This document shows, in pieces, positions 9,771 through 17,834 of a DNA stretch of 63,356 nucleotides (position 1 is the first letter of the stretch; every line of letters begins with the position of its first letter). The position numbers were made by a program, and so were the translations under genes. Under the pieces are notes generated by a model, which worked only from the letters and a program-made list of their open reading frames with translations, searched no databases and was not told the origin of the DNA. Source of the stretch: an uncultured Saprospiraceae bacterium (GTDB lineage: Bacteria > Bacteroidota > Bacteroidia > Chitinophagales > Saprospiraceae); contig CALGAW010000010.1 of NCBI GenBank assembly GCA_937959115.1, positions 1 to 63,356 on the forward strand, written 5' to 3'.

Positions 9771-11798
9771 CTAATCTTCAACCTTTTTGGCCCGAGCATC
9801 AATCTCTTTGGCTTTCTCGGATTTGAATTCAAGTTCTTCTTTTACGAAATTGGTCAGCTGGGGAAAAATGGTTTCCTTGTATTTTAGATTTCTCTGATTA
9901 CTGAAATGAATGATTTTCGGGATGTTATTTTGTTTCACACGAATACTAAAAACACCTATTCTGATGTATCGATCTCTTTTGACTTGTTCTAGATAACTCT
10001 TTGTATTAAAGTTGATTATGTTTTGATAACTTTCTAGTGTTTGAATGTTTTTTTCAACATCTCTAAAGTCTAATTCAACAAAATCAAATTCATTTACGTT
10101 GAATCGTTTCATGGCTTCCCAAAACCGAGGATCAAGCAGGTGTGGATTAATTCTTTGTCCCTTTGCTCGCACTTTTAGCCTTGAATACTGAGACATCTCT
10201 TGTAGGATACTAAAGTCATTCAACTGATTATCAATAAGGTCTGGCAAATAAATAAAACTGGAATAATTTAAAAATGCAGGCGCTAGATGCTTTTTAATTG
10301 TTTCTTTATTATTGTTGTCTTCATCTCTAATAAATACGTACTCGTCGCCTTGTTTAACAACTGGACTAAAATCATTGACCACTGCAATTGAGTTATTTTC
10401 TAGACTAGATCTTAGTGTTCCATTTAACATTTGCTTAGCGAAATCTCGGAAACGAATGTTTTCAAAATTAAGATATTCCTTTAACAACGGCTTATACTTT
10501 TCAGGATCAAATGACATGCTCAAGGCGTTGGAAAAGGTACACTCTGGTTCTTTTAGCAATTCTCCCACCTTTGCAAAAAATTCGAACGCTTGTTCATTGG
10601 TAATAAATTTTGGATCGCCTTCCCAGTAGAATTTTGCGGGTAGATCTTTGAATTTAGATTGATTGATCAGTAAAATATCGGGAAAGAAGTCTTCAAAAAT
10701 GTGTTTACCAATTTTCACCTTTTTCTCTTTATCTCCAGTAACAATGTAATACTGATGAGTAATAAACTTCTTGCTCCAATGGTTGTTATCCATCATTCCA
10801 GCTCTCCGTATCGCTTCCATCAGGTAATAAAGGTAGGTGGTGTTTTCAACGTCTTCAAGATGAAACCTAAAGGCAGATTCTATGCAATCAGCATACTGAA
10901 AACTGTGTAAAAGGTGTTTCACAATTTCAGTTTTTGCCTCTTTTCTCAACTGATTAAACGCGTCTTCACCTACGATATAGTTAGGTAATGCCTTAGAAGC
11001 CATTTGTTTGGCATATTCTTGCAATTTAGCCACTCTTTTCTTCCCTCTGGGGTGTGTACTTTTTGTGATTTCCCAGACGTCCTTTTGTTTCATGATCTGG
11101 TTTTCTTCTATTTTTTTAAGGACTTCCATGGTTTTAATTGCTCCTTTAAAGTTATAGCCTGCTTTCTGCAACCAGATAAGAGAAAGCGAGTCACAGTCTA
11201 ATTCATTGTTAACAGAAAACTTGAGATAGTCGACTTTTCGAGAAGCGACTCTCAATTCAAATTCTCTGTTCTGCGCCTTCACGAACGTCTCAAATCCATG
11301 TCTCAGATAATAATGGCCGATCTCATGCGCCATGATTCCAGCAAGAGTAGCCTCATCTTCTACTAATTCAAAGATGCCGACATTGATGAACATGTGTCCA
11401 GTTGCCCTCATGTATGCATTGAAATTGCCGTCTTTTACCAGATATGCTTTGATCATTTTCTCTTCCTTCAATTCGTCTGGAATGACACGTTGCAGCACGT
11501 TGTTTAGGTAAGTGTCCATTGCCGGCCAATCACTGTAGATATCTCCGCTTTCCATGAGTGCAGCAATCGATACGGCATTAATATCTGAAAATCGAAGAAT
11601 CTGTCGATGGAAATTCTCCATACATTCTTCCTTAGGCAAACCATTGTGAATGTGTGTCCTTAGTGCTTCAATGCTCAATTTGAAATTTGGTGGGAGTTGA
11701 TCCTGGTATGTCCTTCCTAAGTTAGTCGTTTGCGCTTGCAGACTAACTGTGAGGAGCAGACCTATCAATAGATTGCCAAGTGTTTGGGGGTTGAGCAT
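9771..11798 (-). CDS. Secreted M48-family zinc metalloprotease
   Basis: The 675-residue product starts with a signal peptide ending near SLQAQ, then carries the M48 zinc site HEIGH at residues 158-162 and the downstream third ligand in NNELDCDSL (Glu199). The following helix (IWLQKAGYNFKGAI) fits the family fold. The remaining ~400 residues have no domain I recognise. M48 enzymes of the BepA/YfgC and LoiP type act in periplasmic quality control, and a periplasmic protease role is inferred here. No TPR repeats are evident. A -7 element (TATATTTG on the minus strand) lies about 80 bases upstream, and a hairpin terminator lies downstream. Confidence 0.85.
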   Translation of the reverse strand: MLNPQTLGNLLIGLLLTVSLQAQTTNLGRTYQDQLPPNFKLSIEALRTHIHNGLPKEECMENFHRQILRFSDINAVSIAALMESGDIYSDWPAMDTYLNNVLQRVIPDELKEEKMIKAYLVKDGNFNAYMRATGHMFINVGIFELVEDEATLAGIMAHEIGHYYLRHGFETFVKAQNREFELRVASRKVDYLKFSVNNELDCDSLSLIWLQKAGYNFKGAIKTMEVLKKIEENQIMKQKDVWEITKSTHPRGKKRVAKLQEYAKQMASKALPNYIVGEDAFNQLRKEAKTEIVKHLLHSFQYADCIESAFRFHLEDVENTTYLYYLMEAIRRAGMMDNNHWSKKFITHQYYIVTGDKEKKVKIGKHIFEDFFPDILLINQSKFKDLPAKFYWEGDPKFITNEQAFEFFAKVGELLKEPECTFSNALSMSFDPEKYKPLLKEYLNFENIRFRDFAKQMLNGTLRSSLENNSIAVVNDFSPVVKQGDEYVFIRDEDNNNKETIKKHLAPAFLNYSSFIYLPDLIDNQLNDFSILQEMSQYSRLKVRAKGQRINPHLLDPRFWEAMKRFNVNEFDFVELDFRDVEKNIQTLESYQNIINFNTKSYLEQVKRDRYIRIGVFSIRVKQNNIPKIIHFSNQRNLKYKETIFPQLTNFVKEELEFKSEKAKEIDARAKKVED

Positions 11799-11878
11799 TA
11801 TTGAACATTTGATTTTAAAATGATTCTCCCAGCATAAAGTGGGTTAAAACACGCTTAGGAAGTAATTCAGTTTCTAAG

Positions 11879-11886
11879 CAAATATA
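11879..11886 (-). promoter_or_regulatory. -7 promoter element for the M48 gene
   Basis: TATATTTG on the minus strand matches the Bacteroidota TAnnTTTG consensus exactly. It predicts a leader of about 75 bases. No clear -33 TTG was found at the expected spacing. Confidence 0.5.
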
Positions 11887-11916
11887 TACATTTCCTTAAG
11901 AAACTAAAAAAGGAAT

Positions 11917-13086
11917 TTAGGGCTGTTGATCTTTAAACAAAGCGCGGAGTTCTCTCGTTCCGAGTAGTCCTCCAGTTGTTGAATTGGATAGAACGATGAT
12001 GGTTTTTTTTGAATGCAGTTCACGAATGTAGTAGGTTCGGAATCCTTTCCACCAGCCTCCGTGATAGACTGTCCGTCTGTTATCTTTATCTGTGTTGACT
12101 CTCCAACCCAGTCCGTAGTTGTCCGTAGCCCAGAGACGGCGGTGTGCGGAGGAATACATCATGTTTTGTGATTCCTGGGAGATCAATTCGTTTGTATAAA
12201 GTGCTTGATCGAGTTTAAACAAGTCATCAACGCTTGCATAAATCCCTTTATCCCCAAGGACGCCATTGAGGTAAGTGTTCCTTGCTCGAGTTCGTTTTCC
12301 AATATAACCATAAACAGGTTTTGGCAAATCGTATTTCTCGTTTCTGTTAAAGACGAAAGCATCTTTCATTCCAGCACGGTCAAAAATGTTTCGTTGGATA
12401 TATGCTTCGTAGGTTTTTCCAGAAACTTTTTCGATGAGTGAGGCTAGGAGTGCGTAATTCGTATTACTATAGTTGTATTTTCTGTTTGGTCTGAAATAGC
12501 GCATCGGTTTATGCTGTTCCATCAAGCACAAAACATCATTATTACTGATGGGAGTGCGACGATTGGGCCATAACTTATCAGAGAAATACATGTAATTGGG
12601 CATTCCTGATTTGTGCGTCAGCATTTGTCTAATCGTCACGCCTTCATAAGGAACCTGAGGTAGGTATTTTTGAATCGGGTCATCTAATTCGATTAATCCT
12701 TCTTCCAGTAACAACATGACTGCTATTGCTGTAATTGGCTTGCTCACAGAAGCTAACTGGAATGGATCTGAGGTCTCAAGCGGCTCCTTGGTCTTCATAT
12801 CTCGATAACCAAAGGCTTTTTTATACACTACTTCTCCATGATCCGCATATAAGACAGTACCATTAAAATTCCCCCATTTGTGTCTTCGGTTGAAGTACTT
12901 ATCTATTTTGGCAACTACTTTTTGATTTACTCGAACATTTATTTCATCAAACGGACTTGTTACAATTGGATCTATAGGTAATTCTCTATTAAGTAGCCAC
13001 CACCCAGAATAGGAAGATCCTACTGAGAATAACAATAAAAAAGGAATGTAAAACAAGTATGACTTCAAGATAAAATCGTTTATCAA
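11917..13086 (-). CDS. Serine hydrolase of the class C beta-lactamase / PBP-like family
   Basis: A 389-residue protein with one N-terminal hydrophobic segment, so probably periplasmic or anchored. The three catalytic motifs of the family are present: S113-x-x-K116 (SVSK), Y206-S-N208 and H342-G-G344. By homology it would hydrolyse an amide or ester (D-amino peptide, beta-lactam or small ester). The substrate cannot be read from the sequence, and drug resistance should not be assumed. It is transcribed leftward, 118 bases upstream of the M48 gene, probably from its own promoter. Confidence 0.86.
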   Translation of the reverse strand: MINDFILKSYLFYIPFLLLFSVGSSYSGWWLLNRELPIDPIVTSPFDEINVRVNQKVVAKIDKYFNRRHKWGNFNGTVLYADHGEVVYKKAFGYRDMKTKEPLETSDPFQLASVSKPITAIAVMLLLEEGLIELDDPIQKYLPQVPYEGVTIRQMLTHKSGMPNYMYFSDKLWPNRRTPISNNDVLCLMEQHKPMRYFRPNRKYNYSNTNYALLASLIEKVSGKTYEAYIQRNIFDRAGMKDAFVFNRNEKYDLPKPVYGYIGKRTRARNTYLNGVLGDKGIYASVDDLFKLDQALYTNELISQESQNMMYSSAHRRLWATDNYGLGWRVNTDKDNRRTVYHGGWWKGFRTYYIRELHSKKTIIVLSNSTTGGLLGTRELRALFKDQQP

Positions 13087-13254
13087 TTTATCATCGGAAA
13101 AAAGCAGATCCAGTTAACTGGGGAATAAAAACTGGGAAAATTACAACTTGATTGTTTGAATTTATTGCTTAATTCTGATATTTATCTGGGTTGATAGAAC
13201 AGAGATCAAATATCGTGAAAAAAAGTGGATTTTCAAATTAAGTATTGATTTAAG

Positions 13255-13275
13255 AATAGTTTAACTTAAACTATT
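13255..13275. repeat. 21-base AT-rich perfect palindrome at the thioesterase stop codon
   Basis: AATAGTTTAA and TTAAACTATT flank a single C. The minus-strand stop codon at 13266-13268 lies inside it. On the plus strand it runs into six T's, but no plus-strand gene lies upstream. On the minus strand there is no T-run, so a terminator call is weak in either direction. Confidence 0.4.
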
Positions 13276-13685
13276 TTTTGCTCTAGCTGTTCTACCGCTT
13301 TTCTAACAGATTCTGGCAATGGTACTTTTTCATTCAACTTATAATTAAAAGAAACCACAACACCTTCTCCATAGGCAGCAACGCCAACCTTTGGACTAAA
13401 GATGGCATATTCCATTACCATACTGGTTGTGCCCAGTTTCGTAGCTCTAGCGCAAATCTTTATTTTATCTGGATAGGTTAATGGTTTTTGAAAGCGGCAT
13501 TTAGTTTCTGCGAGGATTGGTCCCACTCCTTCATTGCTACTAAATCCAAGTGCTTCAAAATATTTGATTCGAGCACATTCAAAGTATCTAAAATAGACCA
13601 CATTATTCACATGATTAAAGGCATCCATATCGCCCCATCGTACATTTTCTTCATAAACTATGGGAAAGTCTTTTATATCTAACAT
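13266..13685 (-). CDS. Acyl-CoA thioesterase, hotdog fold (4HBT / YbgC-FadM type)
   Basis: The 139-residue length and the N-terminal motif WGDMDAFNHVNNVVYFRYFE are diagnostic for the 4-hydroxybenzoyl-CoA-thioesterase-like hotdog family; the aspartate in DMDAFNH is the usual catalytic residue. The enzyme would hydrolyse short or medium acyl-CoA in the cytoplasm. It starts 15 bases downstream of the lipoprotein gene at 13701-14210 and probably shares its transcript. Confidence 0.88.
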   Translation of the reverse strand: MLDIKDFPIVYEENVRWGDMDAFNHVNNVVYFRYFECARIKYFEALGFSSNEGVGPILAETKCRFQKPLTYPDKIKICARATKLGTTSMVMEYAIFSPKVGVAAYGEGVVVSFNYKLNEKVPLPESVRKAVEQLEQKIV

Positions 13686-13700
13686 GTATTCTATTTTTAG

Positions 13701-14210
13701 TTAAGTGCTTACTTGAATTTGATAATGTTTGCAAAATTTGTCTCTGGATTGTTCAAATTGCTCAAATAACGGTTCTTCCAAATCTTCAATTTTATCGTAG
13801 ATTAGTTCTAATTGTTCTGTCTGTTCTTCATTCAGGTCTCCTCTACTAGTAAGATCAATAATTTTTGGATACCTACCCTTGAGGTTATCCTCCAAAACTT
13901 GAAGCTGCTTTATTGCTAAAGCTTTATATTCAAAATCGTTCGAGATCGTTTTCAACTCCTTTAACTGATCGCTTGCTTTTATTACAAGAACGTTTAGCTT
14001 TTTCAATTGGGCTTCAATTGCTGGTTTGTCTCTCGAGCCTAATAACTCTGAAAGTCTTAAATACTCAGCCTTTACCATTTGTATTTCAGTTTGAATAACT
14101 TGATGGTATTGCAATGCAGTTTTAAGTGAATCTGTGCACCCTAAGAAGAAGCTAATCGCTATTACAAGGAAAATGGGTATCCTGAAATGTGAAGATTGAT
14201 GATTGTACAT
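13701..14210 (-). CDS. Putative lipoprotein, helical, unknown function
   Basis: A 169-residue product whose N-terminal hydrophobic stretch ends in a lipobox (FFLGC), predicting signal peptidase II cleavage. The rest is charged, rich in E, Q, K and L, and looks like two or three long helices. I recognise no family. It is the first gene of a likely two-gene unit with the thioesterase. Confidence 0.65.
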   Translation of the reverse strand: MYNHQSSHFRIPIFLVIAISFFLGCTDSLKTALQYHQVIQTEIQMVKAEYLRLSELLGSRDKPAIEAQLKKLNVLVIKASDQLKELKTISNDFEYKALAIKQLQVLEDNLKGRYPKIIDLTSRGDLNEEQTEQLELIYDKIEDLEEPLFEQFEQSRDKFCKHYQIQVST

Positions 14211-14321
14211 TAATGTTAAAAGTATTGATTTTTAGCTAAAATATTCATATCTTTCAGAATAAATTGAAAGTTCAAAACTTAAGCAAATTTGAATAAGCTT
14301 AGCAAAACTAATTTTTTATAC

Positions 14322-14329
14322 TAACTTTG
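14322..14329 (+). promoter_or_regulatory. -7 promoter element for the Nudix-like gene
   Basis: TAACTTTG fits TAnnTTTG and sits 15 bases before the chosen ATG, giving a very short leader. It also argues against the upstream TTG at 14327, which lies inside the element. Confidence 0.5.
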
Positions 14330-14344
14330 AGAAAATTTTTTAAA

Positions 14345-14776
14345 ATGAAATCAAAAGAAAGTACGGGAATTTGTGTGTACAGATTTGGAGATCAAGGTCT
14401 TGAGGTATTTCTGGTCAAACCAGATAATGAGATCAACCAGAATTGGGAAATTCCTGATGGTTTTCTCTCCGAGGCTATTGAAAAAGATTTCGATTTTATC
14501 CGTCTAGATGATGTGACAAACACGAAAGACGAGACGACTAGTGCTTGTGCATTCGAAGATGAAAGCGAAGTAGAAACGTTCGACTTACCACTTAAACGGA
14601 TTTTAGGTAAAACAGAATCTCCGTTTCAACTTAGAAGAAAACATAAATATATTTCAGATAATGGTTGCTATTTTGTTATCAAAGAAGCAATTAAAAAGGT
14701 ATTCCCTGAACAAGTGGTCTTGCTTAAGGAACTACAAGAGGTGCTTCGCGATCGGAATATGATCCGTCACATTTAG
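14345..14776 (+). CDS. Nudix-fold-like protein lacking the Nudix box
   Basis: I start at the ATG at 14345 (143 residues) because the earlier in-frame TTG lies inside the promoter element. The N-terminus (STGICVYRFGD..LEVFLVKP, then NWEIPDG) matches the first strands of Nudix hydrolases. The C-terminus (FVIKEAIKKVFPEQ..LLKELQEVLRDRN) matches the terminal helix of bacterial Nudix proteins. The catalytic GX5EX7REUXEEXGU signature is absent; in its place is a short acidic stretch. Catalysis of nucleoside-diphosphate cleavage is therefore unlikely, and a binding or regulatory role is inference. It is divergent from the minus-strand lipoprotein gene. Confidence 0.6.
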   Translation: MKSKESTGICVYRFGDQGLEVFLVKPDNEINQNWEIPDGFLSEAIEKDFDFIRLDDVTNTKDETTSACAFEDESEVETFDLPLKRILGKTESPFQLRRKHKYISDNGCYFVIKEAIKKVFPEQVVLLKELQEVLRDRNMIRHI

Positions 14777-14894
14777 TTAATTGTTAATGACCTTCTTTTG
14801 GTTCGGATAAATTGCAGGTTAAAGGTCTACTTAGTTTATGTTCCTTCGAATCTGTTCTTAGTTTTGGTGTAACGCTGCATATCTACAACTAAAT

Positions 14895-16166
14895 CTAAGA
14901 AATATACAATACCAAACCTTTCAAATAAGAGACTTCTGGGTGAAAGAGATTGACTGGATGATCCGTTGGTTGTCCTAGTCTTTTGATGACCTGAATTTTT
15001 CGGCCTGCTTCAATTGCTGCAGCGCGCACTGTGTTTTCAAACAAACCGAGATCGATGGGCTGTGAGCATGAAAATGTAAACAGAATACTGCCCGGCTGCA
15101 TCTTCTTCAATGCTTGTTTATTCAATTTCTTATAACCGATTGTTGCTCTGTGCTTGGATCGGATGTTTTTAGCGAACGCAGGTGGATCTAGGATCACTAT
15201 ATCGTAATCCATTGGGCTATTCTTGATAAACGTTGAAACATCAGCTACCTCAGCTTTGTGTGTACCGTTACCTGAATTGAGTTCTTCGTTTTTTAGTGTC
15301 CAGTCTATTGCTTTCTGGGAAGCATCAACTGAATGTACGAGCGCTGCGCCTTCCTTCAATGCATACATCGAGAATCCGCCTGAATAGCAAAAGGCATTCA
15401 GAATCCGCTTTCCTTTTGCCATTGAGCCTAGTAGTTGTCTGTTGAGGCGTTGATCTAGGAAGAATCCAGTTTTTTGTCCTTCTTTCCAGTTGACATAAAA
15501 CTGTAATTCGTTTTCTAAAATGATGGTATCTGTTGCATCACCAACCAAAAAAGTCTCCACTTCATCAGAAATAAGTGATTTCGGGAGCGTATTCCCGCTT
15601 TTATAGTAGATTGATTTTAACTCATCTCCAAAACAAGTTTGCAGTGCTTCTGCTATCTGATGTCGACTATGGTGCATGCCAGTACTGTGCGCCTGCAGCA
15701 CAAAATGGCCATTGTAGTTGTCGATGACCAAACCGGGTAGTCGATCTCCTTCTCCGTGAATAAGCCTGTAAGCATTTGTTGCAGGGTTCTCTGTCAATCC
15801 CATTGCTGTGCGCAGCGCTTTTGCTTGCTGAATTCTAGACAACCAGAATGTCGTATTGATGTTTTCCTTTTGAAAAGAAAGCATTCTTACACAAATATTA
15901 CCATCATTGTAATGCCCTATACCTAAATACTCCTTTTTGTAGGAATAGACTTCTACGATCGATCCGTCTGCAGGTTTTTCATTTTGATGTTGTAAGGCAC
16001 CAGAAAAAATCCAATGATGAAAACGTTTCAATGGCGCTTCCTTATTCTTTTTAAGTAGTAACTTGTTGATTGAATTAAAATTTAAATGTAAATAATTGGT
16101 TACTTCATTATAAATTAGCGTCAAATATACGATTTCAAATCTACCCTTTTTCAAACACCGACACAT
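14895..16166 (-). CDS. rlmI: Class I rRNA large-subunit methyltransferase, RlmI-like
   Basis: The N-terminal part (KNKEAPLKRFHHWIFSGAL..DGSIVEVYS) is the PUA-type RNA-binding domain. The C-terminal part has SAM motif I (ILNAFCYSGGFSMYAL), FFLDQRLNR and motif IV DPPAF. Family members methylate 23S rRNA cytosine (m5C1962 in E. coli). The start is doubtful: the only ATG (16166) precedes a perfect -7 element at 16122-16129, and homology begins only around KLLLKKNKEAP, with no ATG between. The true start is probably a non-ATG codon about 25-35 codons further in. The symbol reflects family resemblance, not a proven target base. Confidence 0.82.
   Translation of the reverse strand: MCRCLKKGRFEIVYLTLIYNEVTNYLHLNFNSINKLLLKKNKEAPLKRFHHWIFSGALQHQNEKPADGSIVEVYSYKKEYLGIGHYNDGNICVRMLSFQKENINTTFWLSRIQQAKALRTAMGLTENPATNAYRLIHGEGDRLPGLVIDNYNGHFVLQAHSTGMHHSRHQIAEALQTCFGDELKSIYYKSGNTLPKSLISDEVETFLVGDATDTIILENELQFYVNWKEGQKTGFFLDQRLNRQLLGSMAKGKRILNAFCYSGGFSMYALKEGAALVHSVDASQKAIDWTLKNEELNSGNGTHKAEVADVSTFIKNSPMDYDIVILDPPAFAKNIRSKHRATIGYKKLNKQALKKMQPGSILFTFSCSQPIDLGLFENTVRAAAIEAGRKIQVIKRLGQPTDHPVNLFHPEVSYLKGLVLYIS
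16122..16129 (-). promoter_or_regulatory. -7 promoter element inside the annotated 5' end of the rlmI-like ORF
   Basis: TATATTTG on the minus strand is preceded 22 bases upstream by TTTG, matching the -33/-7 arrangement. It lies inside the longest possible reading frame, so translation probably starts further downstream. Confidence 0.5.
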
Positions 16167-16187
16167 TTTTAAACTAATATATTCACT

Positions 16188-16412
16188 ATGAAAAAAGCAA
16201 CAATTACATTATTTACGGTATTATTTTGCAGTTTACTCCTTCTATTTTCCTGTGGAAGTGATACAAAGTCAACCATTTCAGCTGAAGAAGAGAAACAAGT
16301 AATTCAAAAGATTGATTCCATTTCTGTTGAACTAGATAAAAAGTCAACAAAAGTAGAGGAGAAAACATTGAAAATGAAAGATGAAGTTGATAAACTATTG
16401 GATGGAATTTAA
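16188..16412 (+). CDS. Small lipoprotein with a coiled-coil tail
   Basis: A 74-residue product: hydrophobic signal, lipobox LLFSC, then about 50 charged residues with heptad-like spacing (VIQKIDSISVELDKKSTKVEEKTLKMKDEVDKL, in part). It is reminiscent of short Lpp-like or entericidin-like envelope lipoproteins, but no family is recognised. It is divergent from the rlmI-like gene and 62 bases upstream of the next gene. Confidence 0.6.
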   Translation: MKKATITLFTVLFCSLLLLFSCGSDTKSTISAEEEKQVIQKIDSISVELDKKSTKVEEKTLKMKDEVDKLLDGI

Positions 16413-16474
16413 AAGTTGGCACTCAAATTGAAATATACCTATCAAATCATTCTATTAATTTAAAATAATAAGCT

Positions 16475-17395
16475 ATGAAATTAATTAAAATTTTAATACC
16501 GATTGCAATCCTTGCATTTTCGACAACAGGATTTGCGCAAGGACAAGGAAAAGTAAAGTCTGAAGTAAAAGAGATGAAAGCTAAACATCTTGATAAGAAA
16601 GAAAAGAAGCCTAAAAAAGTCAAAGGAGCTGTAAAAGGAAGCGATGTTCAAAATGTTCCAGACAGACCACAACCAAGACCACGCGGCAATGTACAAGGCA
16701 AACCAAGAACAGGTGGCGTTATGCCAGCACCAAAGGGTGATCGCGCGGAAGACCAACCAAGAGTTATTCCAGGAAAACCTAAAAAAGGCCTGAGTAATGG
16801 CACGGTAAAACCTGGATTAAACGATGGTACTGTAAAACCTACTCTTAATAATGGAACCGTAAAACCCAGACCAAAAAATGGAACAGTGAAACCTGGGCTT
16901 AACAATGGAACCGTAAAGCCAAAACCAAATAAAGGTACCGTAAAGCCTGGGAATGGATATGGTGATAAGAATCATGAGCACACTGGAGTAGGTCGTGGAC
17001 ATGATAAACACCCAAAGGGACATGACCGACCTGATGCGCCTAAACTTGGAAAGGGCAATACTAACGCTGGAAAGCCAACAGTCGGCAAAACATCGATTGG
17101 TATGGCAGCATCTCCTGCAATTAGCAAGGCGACCGTAAAGGGTAATACCTCAGCAGATAAAGCAACAGGTGTAATTTCTAAAGCGGAGAAAGATGTAGAA
17201 CTTTATAGAGGGAAAGTAAAAGCTGCTAAAGACAAAGTATTGGCTGAATTGAAGAAAAATCCAAATTCCAAAGAGCTTAAAGATAAGTTAACTAGAGTTC
17301 AACAAGCTGAGGCAAAAGTAAAAGCGATGGAAAATGAATTGATTCAAGAAAAGAAAGCCGTTCAAGCATCTAAAAGAATACTGTCTGCTGAATAA
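16475..17395 (+). CDS. Secreted basic repeat protein (NGTVKP repeats)
   Basis: A 306-residue product with a signal peptide ending near TTGFAQG. A lysine-rich stretch follows, then six tandem 9-residue repeats of the form xxxxGTVKP (16787-16948), a Gly/His/Asp/Lys-rich segment, and a C-terminal charged helical region. The composition is strongly basic and low in hydrophobics, so the mature protein is probably largely disordered. Basic tails of this kind can bind DNA, polyphosphate or anionic envelope polymers, but that is speculation. No T9SS CTD is seen. A strong terminator follows. Confidence 0.6.
   Translation: MKLIKILIPIAILAFSTTGFAQGQGKVKSEVKEMKAKHLDKKEKKPKKVKGAVKGSDVQNVPDRPQPRPRGNVQGKPRTGGVMPAPKGDRAEDQPRVIPGKPKKGLSNGTVKPGLNDGTVKPTLNNGTVKPRPKNGTVKPGLNNGTVKPKPNKGTVKPGNGYGDKNHEHTGVGRGHDKHPKGHDRPDAPKLGKGNTNAGKPTVGKTSIGMAASPAISKATVKGNTSADKATGVISKAEKDVELYRGKVKAAKDKVLAELKKNPNSKELKDKLTRVQQAEAKVKAMENELIQEKKAVQASKRILSAE
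16787..16948 (+). repeat. Six tandem 27-bp repeats encoding xxxxGTVKP
   Basis: The six units are GLSNGTVKP, GLNDGTVKP, TLNNGTVKP, RPKNGTVKP, GLNNGTVKP and KPNKGTVKP. They are exactly 27 bases each with diverged codons. Confidence 0.9.
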
Positions 17396-17421
17396 GTAAA
17401 AATATTACCAAGACGAGATTT

Positions 17422-17452
17422 AAGGGCAATCGGTAAAACGGTTGCCCTTTTT
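17422..17452 (+). terminator. Intrinsic terminator of the NGTVKP-repeat gene
   Basis: An 11-bp stem (AAGGGCAATCG with CGGTTGCCCTT, one wobble) with loop GTAAAA is followed by a T-run. Confidence 0.85.
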
Positions 17453-17744
17453 AATGTTTAAAGTTAATGAAAAAGGGTTCGTTAGTGATCGTAAAATCAT
17501 GATTTTTACCGTTTTTAGTGGTTGTTAGATAGGCCAAAATTTGATGTAAATCTTATCTAGTGGGATTGTTTGATATTGTGTTGTGGTTTCACTTTGATCG
17601 TTGTGTCCTACCTACTGCACTTGAGATACGTGTCTATCCCACGGTTGATACCCTAAGCTGATAACTTTCCCCTTACAGCGCTAGGCGTTCCTATATTATT
17701 GTACAGATTGACTTAAAGTAGTAGATGCAATCACTTAGTAATTA

Positions 17745-17781
17745 AAAAACCTGTTACTTCCGTAAGAAATAACAGGTTTTT
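17745..17781. terminator. Bidirectional intrinsic terminator between convergent genes
   Basis: AAAAACCTGTTA and TAACAGGTTTTT form a perfect 12-bp outer stem, with A- and T-runs at both ends. It can serve the rightward gene ending at 17395 and the leftward CotH gene ending at 17835. Confidence 0.8.
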
Positions 17782-17834
17782 AGGTAGGTGATATTTTTCA
17801 TTAAACATTAACAGAATAAATTCCTGATTAATCT

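Larger units (their letters stand above)
17396..17834. other. Intergenic region between convergent genes
   Basis: This 439-base gap holds two terminators (17422-17452 and 17745-17781) and a small inverted repeat around 17490-17510 (GTAAAAATCATGATTTTTAC-like). The rest, about 17520-17740, shows no open frame or RNA gene that I can recognise. Confidence 0.5.

Noticed and set aside
12205-12441. Plus-strand frame of 78 codons opposite the serine hydrolase
   Set aside because: Lies wholly within a well-supported gene with catalytic motifs; no promoter or homology.
11917-13086. Beta-lactam resistance gene
   Set aside because: The SxxK/YxN/HxG motifs are shared by many esterases and peptidases; nothing shows beta-lactam specificity.
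13255-13275. Palindrome as the terminator of the thioesterase gene
   Set aside because: In the minus direction there is no T-run after the stem and the stop codon lies inside the stem; kept only as an inverted repeat.
16787-16948. 27-bp repeats as a possible CRISPR-like array
   Set aside because: They are in frame, contiguous without spacers, and encode a peptide repeat.
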